Source: DAOSXA01 sp964526835 (GTDB lineage: Bacteria; Zixibacteria; MSB-5A5; GN15; FEB-12). Taken from it: 64,000 bases of DNA. The stretch lies in assembly GCA_964526835.1 (NCBI GenBank), contig CAZGMK010000001.1, positions 1 to 64,000 on the forward strand, read 5' to 3'. A model generated the notes under the pieces. That model was not told where the DNA came from. It was given only the letters and a program-made list of their open reading frames with translations, and made no database searches. How positions within the stretch are numbered: position 1 is the stretch's first letter; each line of letters begins with the position of its first letter. Shown here in pieces: positions 43,123 through 51,851 of this stretch. Made by a program: the position numbers and the translations under genes.

Positions 43123-43962
43123 ATGCGCTTGCCCTTCACTAAGTATCATGCCCTTCGCAATGACTTCCTGGTGATGGACTCAAAACAAGTTCGATTGCCG
43201 CTCAAGCGTTGGCCGGCCATGGTGCGGGCGGTGTGTGATCGCCGGTCAGGGATCGGCGCCGATGGCGTTCTGAGGCTTTCTCCGCATCGCAATTCCGACG
43301 GTCGGATCGAGATCTGTAACGCCGATGGCTCCTGGGCCGAGAAGTCGGGTAATGGTTTGCGCCTCGCAGCTCTGCACTGCCACCTGAAGAACCGCCGACG
43401 CCGTCGTTTTTCGCTGTACATGGACAAGGAGGTGCACCAGGCTCGCATCGCAGGCAGGAGTGAGCTGGGTTTGCTGATTGAAACGACTATCGGGCGGGTG
43501 TCCTTTGAGACCGATCGGGTGCCGGTCCGCAGCCGTCGGCGATACATGATCAACGCCCCGCTAAAGTTGGGTGGTCTGGGCTTCCCCGTCACCTGCCTGT
43601 CCGTCGGCAACCCTCACACGGTGCTAATGGTGGATGACTTCGATTTCGATTGGCATGAGTTGGGACGCGAAATCGAGACGCATCGTGCCTTTCCCAATCA
43701 AACCAATGTAGAGTTTGTCAAGGCGCTGAATCGAAAGCGCCTGCGAGTCGGTGAGTGGGAGCGCGGGGCCGGAGCCACCGGTTCGTCGGGCACCGGCGCA
43801 GCGGCAGCAGTATGCGCCGCCGTAATGTCGGGGATAGCCGACAGGCAATGCGAAGTGCAGTTCGAGACCGGGTCACTGCACGTCCATTGGAACGCCGATA
43901 CCGACCTGATTGAGTTAACCGGACCGGCTGCTCTGGTCGGCCGGGGCGAGTTCGAGTATTGA
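43123..43962 (+). CDS. Diaminopimelate epimerase homologue lacking both catalytic cysteines
   Basis: A 279-residue protein with the DapF two-domain fold. FTKYHALRNDFLVMD, the ADGSWAEKSGNGLRLAA segment, NPHTVLMV and ERGAGATGSSGTGAAAAV align with the family's signature blocks. DapF catalysis uses a cysteine in each of the two halves (Cys73 and Cys217 of Haemophilus). The matching residues here are Ser75 (AEKSGNG) and Ser222 (GSSGTG). The frame is intact and the rest is conserved, so it is not a simple pseudogene. It may be a changed-function member of the fold. Its TGA overlaps the trpE ATG by one base, so it is translated with the tryptophan genes. Confidence 0.8.
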   Translation: MRLPFTKYHALRNDFLVMDSKQVRLPLKRWPAMVRAVCDRRSGIGADGVLRLSPHRNSDGRIEICNADGSWAEKSGNGLRLAALHCHLKNRRRRRFSLYMDKEVHQARIAGRSELGLLIETTIGRVSFETDRVPVRSRRRYMINAPLKLGGLGFPVTCLSVGNPHTVLMVDDFDFDWHELGREIETHRAFPNQTNVEFVKALNRKRLRVGEWERGAGATGSSGTGAAAAVCAAVMSGIADRQCEVQFETGSLHVHWNADTDLIELTGPAALVGRGEFEY

Positions 43963-45416
43963 TGCTGAAATTCAGCCACGTCAGAATACTGGCCGAGAAG
44001 GCCAACGTGATTCCTGTATACAGGACGATATCCGCGGACCTTGATACTCCTGTTTCGGCTTACCTCAAGCTCGCTGCGAGGAGACGCGAGTCTTTCCTGC
44101 TGGAGTCTATCGAAGGAGGGGAGAAGCTGGCCAGGTACTCGTTTATCGGCTTCGATCCCTTTCTGGTGATCGAAGGCGACGTGGACTGTGTGACCGTGCG
44201 GCAGGGAAGAACGCGGCGACGTCTTTCGACTGATCCTCTGAGTTTCCTGACCGAGCTGTTTTCCTTCTATCGACCGGCGGCAGTGCGCGAGTTGCCCCGC
44301 TTCACGGGGGGTGGGGTCGGCTACTTCTCCTACGATATCGTCCGCCTTCTGGAGCGCCTCCCGGATTCCAATGAGGAGACCATAGGCTGGCCTATGATGC
44401 GTTTCGGCCTCTATCAGCGCCTGGTGGTCTTTGACCATCTACGCCAGGAAATGCTATTGATCGCCAATATTCTGCACGAACCCGGGGAGAAGGGCCTCAA
44501 GCGAAAGTACACTGAGGCCTGTGGCTGGATTGATGAGAGCGTCGGCCGGTTGCGCCGATCGACCCGCCCGCCGGCGTCCGGCCTTTCGGCCAAAGGAGAG
44601 CTGGTGGCTCACATGGATGCCAGAGCGTTCAAGGGAATGGTCCGCAAGGCGAAGCATTACATCAGGGAGGGAGACATATTCCAGGTGGTGTTATCACAGC
44701 GCTGGCATGTCGACTCGGATCGTACGGCTTTGGAAGTCTACCGTCGTCTGCGGCGCATTAACCCGTCGCCTTACATGTATCTGATGCGTTTCGGCGAGCG
44801 TGCAGTGATCGGGGCATCGCCGGAGATGTTGGCCCGGGTTGAGAAGGGCGTTATTGAGACGCGGCCGATCGCAGGCACTCGACCTCGCGGTAGGGACGAA
44901 GCCGAAGACGAGCGACTGATAAGGGATCTGCGGACGGATCCCAAGGAACTGGCGGAGCACACTATGCTGCTCGATCTTGGTCGCAATGACATCGGACGGG
45001 TATCTCGCCCGGGGACGGTCAGGGTAACCCAGAAGATGGCCGTCGAGAAGTACTCACATGTGACTCACCTGGTAAGCTCAGTGACCGGATCGTTGCAGCG
45101 AAAGATGTCGGCGCTGGATGGTCACTTCGCTTGTTTCCCGGCGGGTACGGTGTCGGGCGCCCCAAAGATCCGGGCAATGGAGATCATAGATGATCTGGAG
45201 AGCGAGCGTCGCGGAGTATACGCCGGATCGATTGCCTATCTGGACTTCTGGGGTAATCTGGACTCGTGCATAGCAATTCGGACAATCATCAAGGACGGCC
45301 GTCGCTACTACGTGCAGGCCGGTGCGGGAATCGTCGCCGACTCCAGACCGATGCGAGAGTTCCGAGAGACGGTAGCCAAGGCGAAAGCCCTGACTCAAGC
45401 AGTTATCGGGGACTGA
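43962..45416 (+). CDS. trpE: Anthranilate synthase component I
   Basis: A 484-residue enzyme; with TrpG it converts chorismate and glutamine to anthranilate, the first step of tryptophan synthesis. The feedback-binding LLES motif is at 46-49 (FLLESIEGGE). The chorismate-binding domain shows YIREGDIFQVVLSQR, then RPIAGTRPRGRDEAEDERL, and FPAGTVSGAPKIRAMEII. A TTG codon directly before the ATG is not needed. It overlaps the dapF-like stop by one base and is followed by trpG two bases after its stop. Confidence 0.96.
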   Translation: MLKFSHVRILAEKANVIPVYRTISADLDTPVSAYLKLAARRRESFLLESIEGGEKLARYSFIGFDPFLVIEGDVDCVTVRQGRTRRRLSTDPLSFLTELFSFYRPAAVRELPRFTGGGVGYFSYDIVRLLERLPDSNEETIGWPMMRFGLYQRLVVFDHLRQEMLLIANILHEPGEKGLKRKYTEACGWIDESVGRLRRSTRPPASGLSAKGELVAHMDARAFKGMVRKAKHYIREGDIFQVVLSQRWHVDSDRTALEVYRRLRRINPSPYMYLMRFGERAVIGASPEMLARVEKGVIETRPIAGTRPRGRDEAEDERLIRDLRTDPKELAEHTMLLDLGRNDIGRVSRPGTVRVTQKMAVEKYSHVTHLVSSVTGSLQRKMSALDGHFACFPAGTVSGAPKIRAMEIIDDLESERRGVYAGSIAYLDFWGNLDSCIAIRTIIKDGRRYYVQAGAGIVADSRPMREFRETVAKAKALTQAVIGD

Positions 45417-45418
45417 TC

Positions 45419-45994
45419 GTGAGGCTCTTTCTGCTGGACAATTACGATTCGTTTACCTACAACCTCGTACAGTACCTGGGTGAGCTGGGCGCCGAAGTCG
45501 TCGTTCGTCGCAACGACGAGGTTACTATCGAGGATATAGTCGCCATGGAGCCGTCCGGGGTGGTCCTGTCGCCGGGACCGGGGCGCCCAGCGGATGCGGG
45601 GATACTGCGCCTCGTGGTCGAATCGTTGGGCGGCAGGGTCCCGCTGCTGGGTGTCTGCCTGGGGCACCAGGCCATTGCGGAGGTCTACGGCGGCCGAATT
45701 GATTACGCTCCGGAATTGATGCATGGCAAGACATCGCCGGTTCATCATGACGGTTCCGACCTCTTCGACGGCATCGAGTCCCCATTTGTGGCCACTCGCT
45801 ATCACTCGCTGGTGGTGGACCCATTGAGTATCCCGCCGTCGCTTAAGCGGACGGCCTGGACCGACGATGGAGTAATCATGGGATTGCGCCACTTGCACCT
45901 GCCGGTGTGGGGTGTGCAGTTTCACCCGGAGTCGATTATGACACCGGCGGGAAAGAGGTTACTCGGAAACTTCCTCGAAAGATTGCCGACATGA
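45419..45994 (+). CDS. trpG: Anthranilate synthase component II (glutamine amidotransferase)
   Basis: A 191-residue class I amidotransferase that supplies ammonia from glutamine to TrpE. It begins with GTG at 45419, two bases after the trpE stop. The catalytic triad is visible: Cys80 in GVCLGHQAIAEVYGG, and His and Glu in QFHPESIMTP. The opening LLDNYDSFTYNLVQYL is typical. It has no fused TrpD domain; trpD follows with a four-base overlap. Confidence 0.95.
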   Translation: MRLFLLDNYDSFTYNLVQYLGELGAEVVVRRNDEVTIEDIVAMEPSGVVLSPGPGRPADAGILRLVVESLGGRVPLLGVCLGHQAIAEVYGGRIDYAPELMHGKTSPVHHDGSDLFDGIESPFVATRYHSLVVDPLSIPPSLKRTAWTDDGVIMGLRHLHLPVWGVQFHPESIMTPAGKRLLGNFLERLPT

Positions 45995-47019
45995 AGGATT
46001 TCATCAAGAAGATCATTGGCGGAAATCATCTGACTTACGATGAAGCCGGGCAGGCCATGGAGCTGGTGATGACCGGCGTGGCTACCCAGGCCCAGCTCGC
46101 CGGTTTTCTCGTGGCCCTTCACTCCAAGGGCGAAGCAGCAGAGGAGGTGGCCGGCTTTACGGAAGTGATGCGCCGGCATGCCGTCCGCCTGGAGCTGGAA
46201 GATCCGGATGCCGTCGACGGTTGCGGCACCGGTGGGGATGGCCTGGGCAGTTTCAACATCTCCACGGCCGCTTCGATTGTGGCCGCAGCCGCCGGCGTGA
46301 CCGTTGCCAAACACGGCAACCGTTCGGTGAGTTCCCGGTGCGGATCGGCCGATCTGCTGGAGGGCTGCGGCGCCAATATCGATCCCGGTCCGGACGCCGT
46401 CAGAGAGAGCATAGACCGGCATCAGTTCGGTTTCATGTTCGCACCCAGGTTTCATCCGGCGATGAAGCACGCCGCCGGCCCGCGCCGCGAACTCGGCTTG
46501 CGGACAGTCTTCAACATTCTGGGCCCCATGTGCAACCCGGCCGGGGTCAGGCGACAGCTTATCGGTGTTTACAGCCAGGAACTAATGCCTCTGGTTGTGG
46601 ACGCCATGGAGATGGTCGGTGTCGATCACTTGATCGTCGCCCATTCACGCGACGGTCTTGATGAGTTCTCGGTCGCGAGCCCTACCGATTATGTGGAATT
46701 GCGCGGCGGGAGCCGCCGTGAGGGCGTGCTGACGCCCGAGGACGTCGGGCTGGGATGTCACGACCCCGAAAGCATAGTCGGCGGCAATCCGCTTCGCAAC
46801 GTGGCGATCCTGCATCAAGTGCTGGAGGGGCAGGACGGGGCCTATCGTGAGGCTGTGGTGCTCAATGCCGGAGTGACGATATATGTCGGGGGGAAGGCCG
46901 ATTCGATAGCCGATGGAGTCCGCGCCGCCGAAGAGGCTATTGATTCAGAAAAGGCCGCCGCGCTTCTGAGTTCATGGATTTTGGCAACCCGGGCAGGGGG
47001 GACCACTCGGATTCAATGA
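45991..47019 (+). CDS. trpD: Anthranilate phosphoribosyltransferase
   Basis: A 342-residue enzyme that joins anthranilate and PRPP. Its ATG overlaps the trpG stop (ATGA). The hallmark segments are GCGTGGDGLGSFNISTAA, the anthranilate-site KHGNRSVSSRCGSADLLEGC, and FAPRFHPAMKHA followed by GLRTVFNILGPMCNPA. Length and order are normal. Its stop overlaps the ATG of an MFS transporter by the same ATGA arrangement. Confidence 0.96.
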   Translation: MKDFIKKIIGGNHLTYDEAGQAMELVMTGVATQAQLAGFLVALHSKGEAAEEVAGFTEVMRRHAVRLELEDPDAVDGCGTGGDGLGSFNISTAASIVAAAAGVTVAKHGNRSVSSRCGSADLLEGCGANIDPGPDAVRESIDRHQFGFMFAPRFHPAMKHAAGPRRELGLRTVFNILGPMCNPAGVRRQLIGVYSQELMPLVVDAMEMVGVDHLIVAHSRDGLDEFSVASPTDYVELRGGSRREGVLTPEDVGLGCHDPESIVGGNPLRNVAILHQVLEGQDGAYREAVVLNAGVTIYVGGKADSIADGVRAAEEAIDSEKAAALLSSWILATRAGGTTRIQ

Positions 47020-48338
47020 ATCAGCTTCCTTCAGACGGTCCGTCGGTGTCGGCGCAACGAGCCGCGTGGCTGCGTTTTCGAGTCGGTCTGAGGGACTATC
47101 TGGAGCATTTGTCCCTGTTCTCCAAGAACGCCCGGTGGTATCTGCTGGGCGCCTTTCTCATGGGAGTCAACTTTCAGGTGTTCATGGTGCTGTTGAACCT
47201 GTACTTGAAGGAGCTTGGTTTTCCGGAGGGAGAGATCGGTTGGGTCAACTCCTCACGGGCCACCGGCATGGCGCTGATGGCGATCCCGGCCGGCATCATG
47301 CTGAGTCGTATGCGTCTGAAGCCGCTGTTGATCTGGGGCTGTGCGCTGTTCGCCGTGGCCAGCTTCTTCATCGTGTCGGTGCCGGTGGTTAATATGATGA
47401 TGGCGGCCGCGGTTGTCAGCGGTATGGCCTTCAGCATCTTCCGAGTCGCCGCGGGTCCCTTTTTCATGCGCAATTCGACCCGCAAGGAGCGCACCTACCT
47501 GTTCTCCGCGCTGTTCGGAGTCAATACGCTGGCGGGTATCCTGGGGGCCCTGACCGCCGGGCGATTGGCCGCCCTTATCGGCGAATGGACAGCAGACCAG
47601 AGCCTCGGCTATCAGTATACCCTGTACTTGGGCATCGGCGTCAGCCTGCTGGCGCTCATTCCATTCGCCGTCATTCGAGCCAGCGAACCCTCGAAGGACG
47701 AGGGTCGGCTGAGCATTACGAGAACGCAACTCAGGGAGAGAGGCGGATTCTACTTCAAGATATTCTTCTCCAATTTCCTGATCGGCGCCGGTGCGGGACT
47801 GACGATTCCGTTCCTCAACCTGTACTTTCGCGACCGCTTCGGGCTGCCGCCCGATACGATTGGATACTACTACGCTTTCGTTCACTTATCCATGCTGGTG
47901 GGAACCCAATGCGGCCCGATCATCGCAAAGCGTTTTGGGCTCGTGAGAACCGTGGTCATTACTCAAACAGCATCGTTGCCGTTTCTGGCCGTTCTGTCGT
48001 ACAGTTATTACCTGCCGCTGGCGGCCGGGGCGTTTATCCTGCGCGGCGGTCTGATGAACCTGGGACAACCGATTGTAACCAACCTCGGCATGGAGTTGGC
48101 CTATCCCAGTGAGCAGGGCCTGGTCAACGCACTCCTGATGGTGGGTTGGACTTCGTCCTGGATGTTCAGCACAGCCATAGGCGGGCAGTTGATCGAGAGC
48201 TATGGATACACTGTTACCATGAACCTGACCATCGTCCTCTATGCTGTTTCAACGTTGACATTCTTCGTGTTCTTTCGGAACGAGGAGAAACCGAACCGAA
48301 GCGGCCCCGGCTGGGTGCTGGTGCACGCGGAGGGCTGA
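47016..48338 (+). CDS. MFS transporter inside the trp operon
   Basis: A 440-residue polytopic protein with about 12 hydrophobic segments. MFS features include a helix 1-2 segment NLYLKELGFPEGEIGWVNS, RATGMALMAIPAGIMLSRM with a basic loop, and a central cytoplasmic loop (EPSKDEGRLSITRTQLRERG). It overlaps trpD and trpC by four and one bases, so expression is locked to tryptophan synthesis. Export of tryptophan or an intermediate, or uptake of a precursor, is inferred. Sequence alone does not give the substrate. Confidence 0.88.
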   Translation: MNQLPSDGPSVSAQRAAWLRFRVGLRDYLEHLSLFSKNARWYLLGAFLMGVNFQVFMVLLNLYLKELGFPEGEIGWVNSSRATGMALMAIPAGIMLSRMRLKPLLIWGCALFAVASFFIVSVPVVNMMMAAAVVSGMAFSIFRVAAGPFFMRNSTRKERTYLFSALFGVNTLAGILGALTAGRLAALIGEWTADQSLGYQYTLYLGIGVSLLALIPFAVIRASEPSKDEGRLSITRTQLRERGGFYFKIFFSNFLIGAGAGLTIPFLNLYFRDRFGLPPDTIGYYYAFVHLSMLVGTQCGPIIAKRFGLVRTVVITQTASLPFLAVLSYSYYLPLAAGAFILRGGLMNLGQPIVTNLGMELAYPSEQGLVNALLMVGWTSSWMFSTAIGGQLIESYGYTVTMNLTIVLYAVSTLTFFVFFRNEEKPNRSGPGWVLVHAEG

Positions 48339-49129
48339 TGATTGATATCCTGGCGAAAATCGCGGCTCACAAGAGGCTCGAGGTCGATGACCTGCGGATC
48401 GACCTGCCTGAATCGGTGCTCCGCCGCAGGCTGGGTGAGTCACGGAACGCTGAGTCGCATCGTTTTCACCGAGCGCTCTCATGCGGATCGGGGGTCAGGA
48501 TCATCGCGGAGATCAAGCGAGGCTCTCCTTCGAAAGGGTTGATACGTCCCGATCTCGATGCCCCGAAGACCGCCAGGCTCTATTCCGATGGCGGGGCTGC
48601 CGCCGTCTCGGTGCTGACCGACAGCAGGTTCTTCCATGGTGGCTTCGAAGACCTGGCGGCAGTGGCTGAGGCGGTCCCGGAGTTGCCCCGCCTGTGTAAG
48701 GACTTCCTGGTTGATGGATACCAGTTGCCCTACGCTCGTTTGCACGGCGCCGATGCCGTTCTGCTCATCGCCGCTCTTCACTCGGCTCGGGCCATGTCCG
48801 ATCTGATGGTCGAGGCGGATGAGCTGGGTATGGACTGCCTGGTGGAGGTGCACGATGAGCCGGAGTTGGCGAAAGCACAGGAAGCAGGTGCCCGCATCAT
48901 AGGGGTCAACAGCCGCGACCTTCGTGACTTCACGGTCAATCTGGAGACAGCCGAGCATCTGGCTGACCGAATGGGAGACGACGTAATAAAGGTAGCCGAG
49001 TCCGGAATCGGGGGCGTTGAAGACATCGCTCGCCTGAAGAAGTGTGGTTACAATTGCTTCCTGATAGGTGAGGCGCTGGTCACTGCTGCTGACCCGGTCG
49101 GCGTGCTCAGGGAGTTGAGCGGCGCATGA
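48338..49129 (+). CDS. trpC: Indole-3-glycerol phosphate synthase
   Basis: A 263-residue TIM-barrel enzyme that closes the indole ring from carboxyphenylaminodeoxyribulose phosphate. The motif EIKRGSPSKGLI with catalytic Lys, SVLTDSRFFHGGFEDL, LCKDFLVDGYQ, VEVHDEPELAKA, GVNSRDL, and AESGIGGVEDI all appear in the expected order. Its ATG overlaps the transporter stop by one base, and its stop overlaps the trpF ATG. Confidence 0.96.
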   Translation: MIDILAKIAAHKRLEVDDLRIDLPESVLRRRLGESRNAESHRFHRALSCGSGVRIIAEIKRGSPSKGLIRPDLDAPKTARLYSDGGAAAVSVLTDSRFFHGGFEDLAAVAEAVPELPRLCKDFLVDGYQLPYARLHGADAVLLIAALHSARAMSDLMVEADELGMDCLVEVHDEPELAKAQEAGARIIGVNSRDLRDFTVNLETAEHLADRMGDDVIKVAESGIGGVEDIARLKKCGYNCFLIGEALVTAADPVGVLRELSGA

Positions 49130-49767
49130 GTTCGTTCCAGGTCAAGGTCTGCGGTCTAACCCGCCCCGCCGACGTGAAAGCGGCGGTCCGACTGGGGGCC
49201 GATATGATCGGATTCATATTCTATCGGCGATCTTCTCGCCATGTCAACATGAAGACCGCGGCGCTGCTTGCTCGCGAGGTTTCGCCCGTGGTGGACCGGG
49301 TAGGCGTGTTCGTGGGTGACAGTTACGACCGGATCATGAGAGTTGCCGAACGAGTCGGTTTGCAGTGGGTGCAGTTGCATCGCTCGGATTCCAAAGGGTT
49401 GGTCAGCCGTCTGCATCGCCAGGGGTTGCGCGTCACCATATCGTTCCATATTGCGACCCGAGAGGACTACGCAGCAGTCTATGATTCGTCCGCGGATCTG
49501 GTCATGCTGGACAATGCCACGGCTAACCTACCCGGCGGTACGGGCGCCGCTTTTGACTGGTCGATCAGACCCGCCGGGCACATCCCCAATCTGGTTCTGG
49601 CGGGGGGCATTAACGTAGACAACGTCGCCGAGGGAGTCCGGCGATTCAAGCCTCTTGTAGTTGACGTGAACTCCGGCGTGGAGAGCTCGCCCGGCAAGAA
49701 ATCCAAGGCGAAACTGAAGGCCTTCCTGCGACGTTGCTATGAGATTCGATGTGGCGATAGACACTAA
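49126..49767 (+). CDS. trpF: Phosphoribosylanthranilate isomerase
   Basis: A 213-residue TIM-barrel enzyme that isomerises phosphoribosylanthranilate. KVCGLTRPADVKAAVRLGAD carries the catalytic Cys, GFIFYRRSSRHV is the usual second motif, and the phosphate-binding LAGGINVDNV and DVNSGVESSPGKKSKAKL are near the C-terminus. It overlaps trpC by four bases (ATGA). Confidence 0.95.
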   Translation: MSSFQVKVCGLTRPADVKAAVRLGADMIGFIFYRRSSRHVNMKTAALLAREVSPVVDRVGVFVGDSYDRIMRVAERVGLQWVQLHRSDSKGLVSRLHRQGLRVTISFHIATREDYAAVYDSSADLVMLDNATANLPGGTGAAFDWSIRPAGHIPNLVLAGGINVDNVAEGVRRFKPLVVDVNSGVESSPGKKSKAKLKAFLRRCYEIRCGDRH

Positions 49768-49783
49768 CAGTTCAGAGTCGAGA

Positions 49784-51010
49784 ATGAGCAAGAGAATATC
49801 CATACCTGTAGCAAGGCTGGGGCCTCGCCCGGACCGGCGCGGAAGGTTCGGTGAGTATGGCGGTCGCTATGTGCCCGAGACAGTGATGGCGGCGGTTGAC
49901 GAACTTGAGTCGTGTTACCGTGATATCCGCAGACAAGAAGCGTTTCGCCGCGAGTTGAAGGAGTTGCTGGCTGACTATGTAGGACGGCCCAGCCCGTTGT
50001 ACTATGCCGCGCGGCTGACCAGCGAGTTATCAGGCCCCGCTATCTGGCTTAAGCGCGAGGACCTCAACCATACCGGGGCGCACAAGATCAACAATACGGT
50101 CGGCCAGATACTGCTGGCTCGCCGCATGGGCAAGAAGCGCATCATAGCGGAAACCGGCGCCGGTCAGCATGGATTGGCGACGGCGACGGTATGCGCCAGA
50201 TTCGGTCTGGAGTGCATAGTCTACATGGGGGCCGAGGATATCGAACGTCAGGCGCCGAATGTGGACAAGATGCGCCTCCTGGGCGCGAAAGTCGTGCCTG
50301 TCGAGAGCGGTTCGAAAACCCTGAAAGATGCAACCAGCGAGGCCATCCGCGATTGGGTAACCAATGTTCGCGACACCTTCTACATCATTGGCTCAGTGGT
50401 GGGGCCGCATCCGTATCCGCAGATGGTGCGTGACTTCCAGGCGGTGATCGGTCGCGAGACTAAACGACAGAGCCGGCGGAAGCTCGGCAAGGCCCCGAAT
50501 GCGATAGTGGCCTGTGTCGGCGGTGGCTCCAATGCGCTGGGTATCTGGCATGCTTTCATCAATGACAGGTCGGTGAGACTGATCGGGGTCGAGGCGGCCG
50601 GCTACGGAATCCGCAGTGATCGCCATGCCGCCACTCTGGCGCGGGGAAAGCCGGGCGTGCTCCACGGATCATACAGTTACTTGATTTACGACAAGGAAGG
50701 CCAAATAGTCCTGCCGCATTCGATATCGGCCGGCCTGGATTATCCCGGTGTCGGCCCCGAGCACTCCTTTCTCAGGGACTCCGGAAGGGTGGACTATTAC
50801 TCGGTCACCGACAAGGAAGCGGTACGGGCGTTCAAGGTGACATCTCGCCTCGAGGGAATCATTCCGGCCCTTGAATCGGCGCATGCGATTGCCTGGGTGA
50901 TCAAGAACGCCGACAGGTTCGGCAAGAGCGATGCTGTTGTCATTTGCCTGTCGGGTCGGGGCGACAAGGACATGGGTATCGTGCGGGACTGGGGGAGGCT
51001 GGCGCCATGA
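49784..51010 (+). CDS. trpB: Tryptophan synthase beta chain
   Basis: A 408-residue PLP enzyme that condenses indole with serine. The PLP lysine is in HTGAHKINNTVGQILLA; AETGAGQHGLATATVCA is the substrate-binding loop, and GGGSNALGIW binds the PLP phosphate. The start at 49784 gives normal TrpB length; an in-frame ATG at 49739 would overlap trpF by 29 bases and add 15 residues. The stop overlaps the trpA ATG (ATGA). Confidence 0.96.
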   Translation: MSKRISIPVARLGPRPDRRGRFGEYGGRYVPETVMAAVDELESCYRDIRRQEAFRRELKELLADYVGRPSPLYYAARLTSELSGPAIWLKREDLNHTGAHKINNTVGQILLARRMGKKRIIAETGAGQHGLATATVCARFGLECIVYMGAEDIERQAPNVDKMRLLGAKVVPVESGSKTLKDATSEAIRDWVTNVRDTFYIIGSVVGPHPYPQMVRDFQAVIGRETKRQSRRKLGKAPNAIVACVGGGSNALGIWHAFINDRSVRLIGVEAAGYGIRSDRHAATLARGKPGVLHGSYSYLIYDKEGQIVLPHSISAGLDYPGVGPEHSFLRDSGRVDYYSVTDKEAVRAFKVTSRLEGIIPALESAHAIAWVIKNADRFGKSDAVVICLSGRGDKDMGIVRDWGRLAP

Positions 51011-51792
51011 ATCGCATCACGCGACGCATTGCCGATCTCGACGAGGTCAAGCTGTTGGTCCCGTTCTTCACGGCGGGCTATCCGGACATGAACACCTCGC
51101 TGGACCTGGTCCGAGTTGCTGCGGATGCCGGGGCCGATATGATCGAGTTAGGGATGCCGTTTTCGGATCCGCTGGCCGACGGCCCGGCTATCCAGCTATC
51201 CTCGTATGAGGCGCTTCAAGGGGGAGTAACTCTTCGCTCAATCCTGGAAGGTGTCCGACAACTCCGACGCTCCGTGAAGCTGCCGATCGTTCTAATGGGA
51301 TACCTGAATCCGATGATAGCCTACGGTATGGGCAAGTTCATCAGGCAGGCCGCTCGTGCGGGCGTGGACGGTTTCATCATACCTGACCTGCCCGTCGACG
51401 ACGCGGATCGGTATCTGGAAGACATGGCCGCCAACGATCTTTCGGCCACTTTCCTCGTGGCGCCGACGTCGCCGCGAGCGCGTGTTACCGCGGTTGACCT
51501 GCACTCGACTGATTTCGTTTACGCCGTGACAGTCACCGGCGTCACCGGCAGTCGTCGGGGCTTCGATCGCTCCACCGACCGCTATCTAAGGCAGATGAAG
51601 CGCATGATATCAAAACCGTTCGTGGCCGGCTTCGGAGTCTCGTCGCCCGACAGCGCCAGGCGTCTCTGTCGTCACGCCGATGGAGTGGTTATTGGATCTG
51701 CTCTGGTCGGACTGTTGCGACAGGCCAGGAACCGAACCCAGGCCCGGCGCGAGGTTGCTCGCTTCCTGTCCGGAATAAGACGGGCCATCTGA
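51007..51792 (+). CDS. trpA: Tryptophan synthase alpha chain
   Basis: A 261-residue TIM-barrel subunit that cleaves indole-3-glycerol phosphate to indole. FFTAGYPDMNTS, ELGMPFSDPLADGPAIQ (with catalytic Glu and Asp), MGYLNPMIAYG and GVTGSRRG are all present. It ends the trp block; 59 bp, with a GTCGGC/GCCGAC hairpin of long loop, separate it from argS. Confidence 0.96.
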   Translation: MNRITRRIADLDEVKLLVPFFTAGYPDMNTSLDLVRVAADAGADMIELGMPFSDPLADGPAIQLSSYEALQGGVTLRSILEGVRQLRRSVKLPIVLMGYLNPMIAYGMGKFIRQAARAGVDGFIIPDLPVDDADRYLEDMAANDLSATFLVAPTSPRARVTAVDLHSTDFVYAVTVTGVTGSRRGFDRSTDRYLRQMKRMISKPFVAGFGVSSPDSARRLCRHADGVVIGSALVGLLRQARNRTQARREVARFLSGIRRAI

Positions 51793-51851
51793 GGTCTCGT
51801 CGGCGGGTTTTTGCTTGTGCCGACAGTCGCCCGAACATATTGTGACCAGTC

